11,211 nt of DNA from Desulfobacterales bacterium (GTDB taxonomy: Bacteria > Desulfobacterota > Desulfobacteria > Desulfobacterales > JAFDCJ01): positions 1 to 11,211 of the forward strand of contig JAOZSC010000047.1 in assembly GCA_029939875.1 (NCBI GenBank). Direction: 5' to 3'. The notes below the pieces were generated by a model. It did no database searches. It had not been told where the DNA came from and saw only the letters and a program-made list of their open reading frames with translations. Of this stretch, positions 1 through 6,571 are shown piece after piece (the first letter of the stretch is position 1; the number at the start of each line of letters is the position of its first letter). A program made the translations under genes and the position numbers.

Positions 1-36
1 GCCGGTTTGTCCGCCTGAGATGATCTTCTTAATCAT
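1..36 (-). CDS. Putative molybdenum-cofactor carrier-like protein (SLOG/YpsA-type), N-terminus only
   Basis: Only the first 12 codons lie in the window, read from the ATG at 36-34 towards base 1. They give MIKKIISGGQTG, which matches the highly characteristic opening of proteins annotated as putative molybdenum carriers, where SGGQTG is the start of the nucleotide/cofactor-binding loop and is normally followed by a DR..LD stretch that would lie outside this window. The ATG overlaps the TGA of the upstream gene remnant as ATGA. No clear Shine-Dalgarno sequence precedes it, so it may depend on translational coupling or an unusual leader. The call rests on a short but distinctive motif. The rest of the gene cannot be judged. 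Confidence 0.6.
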   Translation of the reverse strand, partial: MIKKIISGGQTG

Positions 37-278
37 GGTACTAAATAAGGTTTAACATGCCCCGGATCGGTCGTCAGTTGATGATAGGTAAACCCGGCGG
101 CTTTTAGCGAATTATCAAAAAACCAACCCGGAACGGTGGTAAAAATATCAAAATGCACCGCGGGATCCATCTCGCAGACGGCTTCCATCCCCGCGGCTGC
201 CCGGGCGGCATGACCGAACCGGTGGGGTGATACAAAATAGGCGATTCGTTTGCTGTTAGCAATGGTTCTATTTTTCAA
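33..278 (-). pseudogene. Remnant of a glycosyltransferase-like gene (GT-B, GHAAR-type N-terminus)
   Basis: About 75 codons read KRIAYFVSPHRFGHAARAAA and continue through a segment ending in FDIFTTVPGWFFDNSLKAAG. This resembles the N-terminal Rossmann half of GT-B-type glycosyltransferase-like proteins that normally open with a VSPHGFGHAAR-like motif and run to roughly 350 residues or more (family knowledge from memory). Here the frame stops at TGA 35-33, directly where the next gene starts. The loop glycine of HGFGH is replaced by arginine, and there is no in-frame ATG. Only a TTG at 278-276 (inside the pal 3' end) or an ATT at 263-261 could start it, and neither has a ribosome-binding site. 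These signs point to a deletion-truncated, non-functional remnant. The left boundary is certain; the right boundary is a guess. Confidence 0.55.
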
Positions 279-840
279 TAACAAAATGCGCCCGTCGGTT
301 CTTGGCCCAAGCCGCTTCGTTCTGCCGGGGATCCAGCGGACGTTCTTCACCAAAGCTGATGGTGATAACGCGCGAGGAATCAATTCCCAGGTCCACCAGA
401 AACGTCTTGGCACTTTGAGCCCGGCCTTCTCCCAACGCGAGGTTATATTCGTTGGTTCCGCGGCTGTCGCAGTGGCCTTCAATGGTAATGGTGGACGCTG
501 AATTTTTCATGAGCCAGTCTGCCTTTTTAGACAAAAGCCGCTGGGCCTCAGGGGTCAGGCGAATGCTGTCAAATTCAAAGGTGATATCCTCATTTTCGAA
601 AGCGGCTTCTTCACGCTGCTGCTTTTCAGCAACCTGCTGCTGGCTGAGGTTTTCTTCCGCAAGGTTTTCTTCTTTTAAGGCCCTTTGACGTTCTTCTTCT
701 GCGGCCCGTCTGCGCGCTTCATCTTCGGCCGAGGTCGTTGCAGGCTCTGATTTTATTTTTGTTTTGGTACATGACGCGACGGCAAAGATTACCAGTAGAC
801 AAAGCGCCAAGGCTGGAATGATCCGCGATTTGGTCATCAT
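268..840 (-). CDS. pal: Pal/OmpA-family peptidoglycan-associated lipoprotein
   Basis: The 190-residue protein should sit in the outer membrane by a lipid anchor and bind peptidoglycan non-covalently, as Pal does in the Tol-Pal envelope system. Residues 1-23 are a lipoprotein signal (basic start, hydrophobic core, VAS-C lipobox) with the acylated cysteine at 24. Residues about 38-83 are a very charged E/R/Q-rich, probably coiled-coil spacer. Residues about 86-190 are the OmpA C-terminal domain, with ITFEFDS, the [12 protein letters not shown] loop (122-133, Asp125) and the LGEGRAQSA helix (Arg140) typical of diaminopimelate binding. The ATG at 840 is chosen because AAAGGAG lies 6 bases before it; a second ATG follows at once. 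No tolB or tolQRA neighbour is present, and the gene has its own promoter at 897-925. The Pal family call is firm; equivalence to E. coli Pal is likely. Confidence 0.9.
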   Translation of the reverse strand: MMTKSRIIPALALCLLVIFAVASCTKTKIKSEPATTSAEDEARRRAAEEERQRALKEENLAEENLSQQQVAEKQQREEAAFENEDITFEFDSIRLTPEAQRLLSKKADWLMKNSASTITIEGHCDSRGTNEYNLALGEGRAQSAKTFLVDLGIDSSRVITISFGEERPLDPRQNEAAWAKNRRAHFVIEK

Positions 841-896
841 ATGTTTCTCCTTTAAAGTGTGCATGCTCTGAAAATAAGAGGTTTGATAATAACTCA

Positions 897-925
897 CTTA
901 TATATCATGTAGGCCTATTTGTCAA
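897..925 (-). promoter_or_regulatory. Sigma-70-type promoter of pal
   Basis: On the minus strand TTGACA (925-920) is followed after 17 bases by TATAAG (902-897), matching 6/6 and 5/6 of the consensus. Transcription would start near 890, giving a 5' leader of about 50 bases before the pal ATG at 840. It makes pal independent of the liv cluster upstream. Confidence 0.7.
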
Positions 926-1020
926 AAGTATGCAGGCAGGAGATGGCATCAGGGACGGCTGGGAAGATAAGTGGTGGGTTTGCGAAGTCGGCAACGCGCA
1001 ACCCAAAATTTACAATCGAA

Positions 1021-1902
1021 CTATACGCGTTCTTTGAACTCTTTTCCCAGCAGACCTTCCGGGCGGACCAACAGCACCACGATGATAATCAAAAAGGCCA
1101 GGGTATTTTTAAACGCCATCGAGATGTAACCACCGGCCAGGCTTTCGGACACACCGATAATCAGTCCCCCGACAATTGCTCCGGGAAGACTGTTCAGACC
1201 GCCCAGAATGGCCGCTGCAAAACCTTTCAGGAAAGGTTCCATCATAAAGAAGGGGTCCAGCAAAAGGGCCGGAGCTAAAAAAAGTCCGGCCAGCACACCC
1301 AGAAGAGAGGCCAGCCCCCAGCTGAGCGCCAGAATTTGTCGGGTGGGAATCCCCAGGGTTTGTGCGGCCGGCAGGTTTTCCGAGGTCCCTCGCATGGCCA
1401 AGCCAATGCGGGTTTTTTGTACCAGCAGGTATAAAAGCACGCTCGTCAACAGGCCAATGCCGATGGTCCCCAGGCTCAGCTGGCTGATAATTACGCCGCC
1501 GAAGGTGTAAACTTTTGTATCCGAAAGGGGAAAGGGAAAGGCTTGAGGTTCGGTTCCACCGAAATAAGAGACGAGGCCCTGGAGAATCAACCCGAGGCCC
1601 AGGGTTAAAATGATCTGGCTGAGCTGGGTGGCTTCCCGTCGCTGGGCCGGAATCAGTACGGCAAAATAGAATGCCATGGCCAGACCGGCACCGAAAACAA
1701 GCGCCAGCGCAAAACTAAGCACAAAGGGAAGCTTGAGGCCGAGCAGAATAAACGCAAAAAAGGTGCCTGCCGTGGCGACATCCCCATGGGCAAAATTCAG
1801 GACGCGGGTGGAACGGTAGACCAAGGCAAGCCCCAGGGCCACCAGGGCATAGATACTGCCGGTGGAAAGTCCTGAAACCAGGTACTGTGCGAATTGCGAC
1901 AT
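1021..1902 (-). CDS. livH: Branched-chain amino acid-type ABC transporter permease, LivH family
   Basis: This 293-residue integral membrane protein is one of the two permease subunits of a HAAT-family (Liv-type) importer. It opens with SGLSTGSIYALVALGLALVY and has the family signature FAHGDVATAG (residues 37-46). RGTSENLPAAQTLGI (171-185) fits the cytoplasmic coupling-loop position, and ILGGLNSLPGAIVGG (232-246) and the end RPEGLLG (280-286) are also typical. About eight hydrophobic segments can be seen, and length is normal for LivH. The ATG at 1902 is preceded by AGGAG eight bases upstream, and only 14 bases separate it from the livM stop, so the two are co-translated from one message. Unusually it comes after livM, not before. 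It is the last gene of the cluster. The substrate is not readable from sequence and need not be an amino acid. Confidence 0.93.
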   Translation of the reverse strand: MSQFAQYLVSGLSTGSIYALVALGLALVYRSTRVLNFAHGDVATAGTFFAFILLGLKLPFVLSFALALVFGAGLAMAFYFAVLIPAQRREATQLSQIILTLGLGLILQGLVSYFGGTEPQAFPFPLSDTKVYTFGGVIISQLSLGTIGIGLLTSVLLYLLVQKTRIGLAMRGTSENLPAAQTLGIPTRQILALSWGLASLLGVLAGLFLAPALLLDPFFMMEPFLKGFAAAILGGLNSLPGAIVGGLIIGVSESLAGGYISMAFKNTLAFLIIIVVLLVRPEGLLGKEFKERV

Positions 1903-1916
1903 TGGCTTTTCTCCTA

Positions 1917-2897
1917 TCAGCGAAATGGCCAGTTGCGAAAATATAGCCTCATTTTAAACCAGCGGCCGTTTAATCCCATGGGCTCGAAGATCAAAATCAG
2001 CAGGATGGCGGTGCCAAAGACCACCGGTACCATTTCCCGGTAGTCACTGAAAATTTGCGGTACCAATATGACAAACGCCGCTCCCATAATGGAGCCTTCC
2101 ACCGATGCCAGCCCGCCGATAATTACGGCGACAAATAAGGTGATGGCCTCCATGAAGGTGAACATGTTGGGCTCCAGGTATCCCAGGTACAGGCCGTAAA
2201 GCGCTCCCTGAACACCGGTGTAAAATGAGCTGATGGCAAACGACAGCAGCTTGTAACGGGTCAGGTTCACCCCGATGACTTCGGCGGCGATGTCATTATC
2301 GCGGATGGCGATAAAAGCGCGTCCCATATAGGATGAGACAATATTGTAGCTAAGCAGGGTAAATATCAGGGCAATCAAGAAGTTGAAATAATAGTTAAAA
2401 GTGACATCTTCAAGCCCAAAGGGTGGTGAAAGCTTGGAAATAATCAGCCCCATGCGGCCGCCCGACAGCAGTTCGGAGTTGACAAAAACCTGGTAGACGG
2501 CAATGCCGAATCCCATGGTGGCGATGGCCAGATACGGCCCTTTCAGGCGCAGGGATGGGAAGCCAACCAGAATGCCGAACAACCCGGCCATCAACCCGGC
2601 CACCAGTATACCGATGGGCCAGGGGACACCAAGCTGGCTCAGGTGGCCGAAGGTAAATGCGCCGATGGCTAAAAATCCGGCTTGGCCGAAGGAGATCTGG
2701 CCGGTGTAGCCGATGAGAAGATTTTGGCCCTGCACCCCAATGGTGTAAATAAAGATGATCGTTATAATGTAAGTGATGTGCTCGGGAGCCACCCAGGGCA
2801 GCAGGAGCAGAAAAATGACAAACGCTGCGACATAGATCCGGGTCCACGGCTTGCGGATGAGCTGCAGTTCTTCTTTATAGCTTTCGATCAGATCCAT
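1917..2897 (-). CDS. livM: Branched-chain amino acid-type ABC transporter permease, LivM family
   Basis: The 326-residue second permease subunit of the Liv-type importer. A basic cytoplasmic N-terminus is followed by repeated hydrophobic segments. The hallmark GYTGQISFGQAGFLAIGA is at residues 63-80, and GPYLAIATMGFG at 120-131. The coupling-loop region RDNDIAAEVIGVNLTRYK spans 199-216, followed by IGGLASVEGSIMGAAF and the closing EPMGLNGRW. AAGG lies about 8 bases before the ATG at 2897. A 249-bp gap separates it from the acyl-CoA ligase upstream, much larger than other gaps in the cluster, and contains an imperfect inverted repeat and a possible internal promoter. livM and livH may therefore be partly uncoupled from livK-G-F-ligase. 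Family assignment is secure; substrate is unknown. Confidence 0.93.
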   Translation of the reverse strand: MDLIESYKEELQLIRKPWTRIYVAAFVIFLLLLPWVAPEHITYIITIIFIYTIGVQGQNLLIGYTGQISFGQAGFLAIGAFTFGHLSQLGVPWPIGILVAGLMAGLFGILVGFPSLRLKGPYLAIATMGFGIAVYQVFVNSELLSGGRMGLIISKLSPPFGLEDVTFNYYFNFLIALIFTLLSYNIVSSYMGRAFIAIRDNDIAAEVIGVNLTRYKLLSFAISSFYTGVQGALYGLYLGYLEPNMFTFMEAITLFVAVIIGGLASVEGSIMGAAFVILVPQIFSDYREMVPVVFGTAILLILIFEPMGLNGRWFKMRLYFRNWPFR

Positions 2898-2924
2898 ACA
2901 ATTTACCTTCGAGAGATTTCAACT

Positions 2925-2954
2925 ATGATATACTTTCACATTTTAAATCGTGAA
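2925..2954 (-). promoter_or_regulatory. Possible internal promoter for livM-livH
   Basis: On the minus strand TTCACG (2954-2949, 4/6 match) is followed after 18 bases by TATCAT (2930-2925, 5/6 match), about 28 bases upstream of the livM ATG. It sits in an AT-rich stretch just past the intergenic repeat. The match is moderate, so this is only a candidate. Confidence 0.3.
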
Positions 2955-2976
2955 TCGGGCGTTGTTTACTCTATTT

Positions 2977-3085
2977 AAAGGTTCAAGGTTCTGGAGTCAG
3001 GGTTCAGAGGTTGAAAGAATCCGTTGGCAATCGTTTATAAACAGCAACCCTGAAACGGTGAACGCTGAACCTTTGAACCTCTGGA
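2977..3085. repeat. Imperfect inverted repeat of GGTTCA / TGAACC units
   Basis: The left arm (about 2977-3015) contains AAAGGTTCAAGGTTC, then GGGTTCAGAGGTTG. The right arm (about 3045-3085) contains ACCCTGAAAC, then GTGAACGCTGAACC and TTTGAACCTCT, which is roughly the reverse complement. The units are near-heptameric. The same unit AACGCTGAACC occurs at 8248-8258. Together with the lack of any convincing coding frame, this looks like a dispersed intergenic repeat inserted or expanded between the acyl-CoA ligase and livM. Confidence 0.6.
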
Positions 3086-3146
3086 CATTAAAGCATCATA
3101 CGCTTAAAACTTTGCCTATATCAGCAGTAGCTAATATCAGCCACGA

Positions 3147-4946
3147 CTATCCGTTATAAAGATTATTGATCATATCTGCATACCGTTTTTCCAGAAAGGC
3201 CCGCTTGACTTTTTTCGTTGGGGTGACATCCCCGTCTTCCTCGTAAAATCGCCGGGGCAACAAGGCGAATTTTTTAATGCCTTCTACCCGGGAAAGGCTT
3301 TTATTGACCTGCTGGACTTCGTTGTTGATCAGCTTTATCACCTCTTCATTCTGGGTCAAATCCGCAAAGGTGGTAAAGGGAATCCGGTTGTCCTGGGCGT
3401 GTTTGGTGACATTGTCTTCGTCGATCAAAATAAGCGCTGATAGAAATTTGCGGCCGTCTCCAATCACGACGGCGTCCTGGATGTACGGGCTGAATTTCAA
3501 CTTGTTCTCGATAAACGCCGGAGTGATATTCTTGCCCCCGGCGGTGATGATAATATCTTTTTTGCGGTCCATGATTTTCAGCCAGCCGTCATTCAGGGCA
3601 CCGACGTCCCCGGTCTGAAGCCAGCCGTCTATGATTGTTTCGGCCGTTAGTTCGGAATTTTTGTGATACCCCTTGAAAACGCCGGGGCCCCGGGCCAGGA
3701 TTTCTCCGTCTGCGGCGATTTTTACTTCAACACAGGATAACACTTCACCCACGTAACCGCGGCGCGGGCGATCGATACGCTGGATGGCGATGACGCCGGT
3801 GGATTCGGTTTGCCCGTAGCCCTCTCTTAGCGGCACTCCCAGGGCGTTGTAGTAATCAAAAAGCTCCGGAGATGCCGGTGCTGCTCCGCACATCGCGTAG
3901 CGGATGCGTTCAAGCCCCAGCTGTCGCTTCAAATGATATAACACGAGTCCATACAGGGGCCAGTACAACAAGGCCCAGAGGCGTCGCTCACGGCTGCCGT
4001 TGTCAGCCCGGATATAACGCTTGCCCACATTGATTGCCAGGCGGTAAAATGCTTTTTTCAGGTATGTGGAGTCCGACATACGGATTTCAATTGCGGACAT
4101 AAATTTTTCCCAGATGCGCGGAACGCTGGCAAAAATGGTCGGGGAGACCTCCCGCAGATTCTGTGGCAGGGTATCCATGCTTTCGACGAAATTGACGGTG
4201 GCGCCGCCCGCAATGGCCATAAAGAGGGATACCAGATTCTCATAGATATGGGCCAGGGGCAGATAGGAGAGCATTTCGTCGTTTTCATAGGTGGGAATGG
4301 CATCTACAAAGGCTTCGGTAAGAATCAGGATGTTGCGATGCGAAATCATGGCGCCTTTGGGTCGGCCGGTGGTGCCGGAGGTGTAAATCATCATGGCCGT
4401 ATCATCGGGCTTTATGGTGTCCAGGCGCTGCTTCACGCATTCTGGGTTCTCGCTAAGGTAAGCTTTTCCCCGGGAGATAAAATCGTCGTAAAAAATTATG
4501 CCTTTCTGGGTGAATCCCCACAGACCCTTCGGGTCCCAGACCACGACTTGCTTGAGGTCCAGTTGGGACTGAATCTGCAGCACCTTGTCCACTTGTTCTT
4601 CATTTTCAACAAAGAGCAGCCTCGCATCGGAGTGCCCGACAACGTAAGCGACCTGCTCGGCTGCCGATGTGGAATACACTCCGCAGGTTACGCAGCCGAT
4701 GCTCATGGTCGCCAGATGGCAGATTACCCATTCCGGGCGGTTATCTCCCAGGATGGAGACCCGGTCTCCCGGCTGCAGCCCGAGAGAAATCATGGCCGCT
4801 GCGACTTCGTTGACCTTCTGACCATACTCATCCCAGCTGATACGGTTCCAGATACCGTATTCCTTGCGCCGCAAGGCGACACGTTCGCCCAGGCGTTTTG
4901 CCTGCCGGAAAAACAGATGGGGGAATGCTGCGACATCGGTCCCCAT
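3147..4946 (-). CDS. AMP-forming acyl-CoA synthetase (long-chain fatty acid-CoA ligase family)
   Basis: This 599-residue enzyme of the ANL superfamily activates a carboxylic acid with ATP to an acyl-adenylate and then to an acyl-CoA. Visible motifs are the AMP/ATP loop YTSGTTGRPKG (188-198), EGYGQTES (375-382), GWLQTGD (441-447), the hinge region DRKKDIIITAGGKNI (460-474) and TPTKKVKR (575-582), in which Lys579 is the expected adenylation lysine. Length and the absence of a signal or membrane segment fit a cytoplasmic FadD/ACSL-type enzyme. The start ATG overlaps the livF stop as TAATG, with AGAGGAG about 10 bases upstream, so translation is coupled to the transporter ATPase. Its place inside the liv cassette suggests that it activates the imported compound. 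Chain length or aromatic specificity cannot be read from sequence. Confidence 0.92.
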   Translation of the reverse strand: MGTDVAAFPHLFFRQAKRLGERVALRRKEYGIWNRISWDEYGQKVNEVAAAMISLGLQPGDRVSILGDNRPEWVICHLATMSIGCVTCGVYSTSAAEQVAYVVGHSDARLLFVENEEQVDKVLQIQSQLDLKQVVVWDPKGLWGFTQKGIIFYDDFISRGKAYLSENPECVKQRLDTIKPDDTAMMIYTSGTTGRPKGAMISHRNILILTEAFVDAIPTYENDEMLSYLPLAHIYENLVSLFMAIAGGATVNFVESMDTLPQNLREVSPTIFASVPRIWEKFMSAIEIRMSDSTYLKKAFYRLAINVGKRYIRADNGSRERRLWALLYWPLYGLVLYHLKRQLGLERIRYAMCGAAPASPELFDYYNALGVPLREGYGQTESTGVIAIQRIDRPRRGYVGEVLSCVEVKIAADGEILARGPGVFKGYHKNSELTAETIIDGWLQTGDVGALNDGWLKIMDRKKDIIITAGGKNITPAFIENKLKFSPYIQDAVVIGDGRKFLSALILIDEDNVTKHAQDNRIPFTTFADLTQNEEVIKLINNEVQQVNKSLSRVEGIKKFALLPRRFYEEDGDVTPTKKVKRAFLEKRYADMINNLYNG

Positions 4947-5737
4947 TACCAGGTTCTCCTCTTTTTATAAAGACGCCATCCCTTGGGGGAAGTGGTTTCT
5001 TTGCCTACGCCGAGATACAGCTCCTGTACGTCCTCATTTTCTTTGAGTTCTTCGGCCGTGCCTTCGAGAACGATGCGTCCGGACTCCATGATATAGCCGA
5101 AGGTGGCAATCCCCAGGGCCAGCCTGGCATTTTGTTCCACCAGTAAAATGGTGGTTCCGGCCCGGCTGATTTTCAGCAGGGCGTCATAGACCTGGTGCGC
5201 AATCCTGGGCGCCAGGCCCAGTGACGGTTCGTCGAGCATCAGAAGTTTTGGCCGCCGGAGCATGGCCCGGGCCATGGCCAGCATTTGCTGCTCGCCGCCG
5301 GAAAGGGTTTCGGCCTCCTGCCCGGCACGTTCTTTTAGAATCGGAAAAAGCTCATGGATAAAATCGAAGTCTTCTTGCAAGTGTGAATCCTTGCGGCCCC
5401 AGCAGCCCAGTTCCAGGTTTTCTTTTACGGTGAGTTCTCTGAACAGGCCCCGATCTTCAGGGACATAGACGATGCCCAGACGTGCGACCCGCTCCGGTGC
5501 CAGCCGGTGGATGCGCTTTCCCATAAATTCAATGGTGCCTTTTTTGGGCTGGTCTTTGAGCAAGCCTGCGATGGTTTTGAGCAGGGTTGTTTTGCCGGCG
5601 CCGTTGGGTCCCAGGACCGTAAATATTTCTTTTTCTCTTACTTCCAGTGAAAGTCCGTGCAGCGCATAGATGCGATCATAGTACAGGGTCTCAATGGTGG
5701 CGATTTTCAGTAAAGGTTCCATATTAATGATGTCCAT
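4946..5737 (-). CDS. livF: Branched-chain amino acid-type ABC transporter ATP-binding protein, LivF family
   Basis: One of the two ATPase subunits of the Liv-type importer, 263 residues from the ATG at 5737. Motifs are Walker A GPNGAGKT (43-50), signature LSGGE (145-149), Walker B LLMLDEP (165-171) and VEQNAR (200-205), in which Gln replaces the usual H-loop histidine, a LivF trait. The C-terminal tail GKETTSPKGWRLYKKRRTW is longer and more basic than usual. The start is uncertain. The frame stays open upstream through a repeat with a TTG at 5791, and there are ATGs at 5737 and 5722. The last gives MEPLLKIATIE, closest to usual LivF starts, but neither has a good Shine-Dalgarno sequence. The TAA overlaps the ATG of the ligase gene. 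Confidence 0.92.
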   Translation of the reverse strand: MDIINMEPLLKIATIETLYYDRIYALHGLSLEVREKEIFTVLGPNGAGKTTLLKTIAGLLKDQPKKGTIEFMGKRIHRLAPERVARLGIVYVPEDRGLFRELTVKENLELGCWGRKDSHLQEDFDFIHELFPILKERAGQEAETLSGGEQQMLAMARAMLRRPKLLMLDEPSLGLAPRIAHQVYDALLKISRAGTTILLVEQNARLALGIATFGYIMESGRIVLEGTAEELKENEDVQELYLGVGKETTSPKGWRLYKKRRTW

Positions 5738-5742
5738 GGTCT

Positions 5743-5806
5743 GTTGTCCGTTGCTTTTTTCGGCTTGCTCTCTATTTTTAACTACTGACAACGGGCTACG
5801 GACAAC
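5743..5806. repeat. TTGTCCG-type inverted repeat between livG and livF
   Basis: GTTGTCCGT (5743-5751) and ACGGACAAC (5798-5806) form a perfect 9-bp inverted repeat separated by 46 bases. A further partial unit, TGACAACGGGC, lies at 5786-5796. The element fills most of the 77-bp livG-livF gap, which is unusually long for this cluster, and displaces any normal ribosome-binding site from the livF start. It looks like a second class of dispersed intergenic repeat. Confidence 0.5.
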
Positions 5807-5814
5807 TGATCCTT

Positions 5815-6567
5815 TTATTCATCCCCCATATATGCCTGAATGACGGCCGGCGCACGCTGGACCTCTTCTGGCGTGCCCCGGGCGATGATTTGTCCCAGCT
5901 CGAAGGCGATCATGCGGTCCGCCAGCCGGGAGGCGATTTTAAGGTCGTGTTCCACCAGCAAGATGGCTGTTTTGTAACGTCCCCGGATTTCGGTGATGTG
6001 GTAGGCGGTTTCTTCTTTTTCCTCGGAGGTCAAACCGGCGATGGGCTCATCCAGCAGAAGCAGGCGCGGTTCCATGGCCAGGGCACGGGCGATCTCGCAG
6101 CGTTTCTGGATACCATAGGGGCAGTCTGAAATCCGGGCCTGCCGCCAGGCCTGCAGATCCAGAAACTCGATGATTTCTTCTACAATCTTGCGATGCCGCA
6201 GCTCTTCAGGCCGTATCCTGAAAAAGGCCTGCAGCGGTTTTTTTTTAAAGTGGATGTGGCGGCCCAGCAGCAGGTTGTCCAGGACGCTCATGTGCAGAAA
6301 AAGGCGCAGATTCTGAAATGTGCGGGCGATCCCCTTTTTGGCAACGGAATCAGGAGAGAGCCCATCCAGGCTCTCTCCTTCAAAATGAACCTGTCCGTCG
6401 TCCGGCTGGTAAACACCTGAGATGCAGTTGAAAAGGGTGGTTTTTCCGGACCCGTTGGGCCCGATTACCGTTAGAATTTCTTCCGACTCCAGTTTCAGAT
6501 CAACGCCCTGCAGGGCTTGGATGCCCCCGAAACTGATGTTCAGCTGCTCAATTTCCAGTAACGCCAT
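5815..6567 (-). CDS. livG: Branched-chain amino acid-type ABC transporter ATP-binding protein, LivG family
   Basis: A 250-residue ATPase subunit of the Liv-type importer, partner of LivF. Motifs are MALLEIEQLNISFGG at the start, Walker A GPNGSGKT (36-43), Q-loop TFQNLRLF (83-90), Walker B RLLLLDEP (168-175) and H-loop VEHD (205-208). The signature is the LivG-type degenerate PYGIQKRCEIARAL (150-163) in place of LSGGQ. The frame is open upstream for another 50 codons, but those overlap livK and show no homology, so the ATG at 6567 is taken. It lies 4 bases after the livK stop with little Shine-Dalgarno sequence, implying translational coupling to livK. Confidence 0.93.
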   Translation of the reverse strand: MALLEIEQLNISFGGIQALQGVDLKLESEEILTVIGPNGSGKTTLFNCISGVYQPDDGQVHFEGESLDGLSPDSVAKKGIARTFQNLRLFLHMSVLDNLLLGRHIHFKKKPLQAFFRIRPEELRHRKIVEEIIEFLDLQAWRQARISDCPYGIQKRCEIARALAMEPRLLLLDEPIAGLTSEEKEETAYHITEIRGRYKTAILLVEHDLKIASRLADRMIAFELGQIIARGTPEEVQRAPAVIQAYMGDE

Positions 6568-6571
6568 AATC

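Noticed and set aside
975..1004. Hairpin GGGTTTGCG/CGCAACCC between livH and pal as a liv terminator
   Set aside because: The stem has a bulge and a 12-base loop, and no T-tract follows it on the minus strand, so it does not meet the pattern of an intrinsic terminator.
2977..3085. CRISPR-like or IS-related repeats
   Set aside because: Units are degenerate and only 7-11 bases long, with no regular spacers, no terminal inverted repeats of an insertion sequence and no transposase or cas gene in the window.
4248..4970. 240-codon plus-strand open frame
   Set aside because: Antisense to the acyl-CoA ligase, no ribosome-binding site or domain; a shadow of the coding strand.
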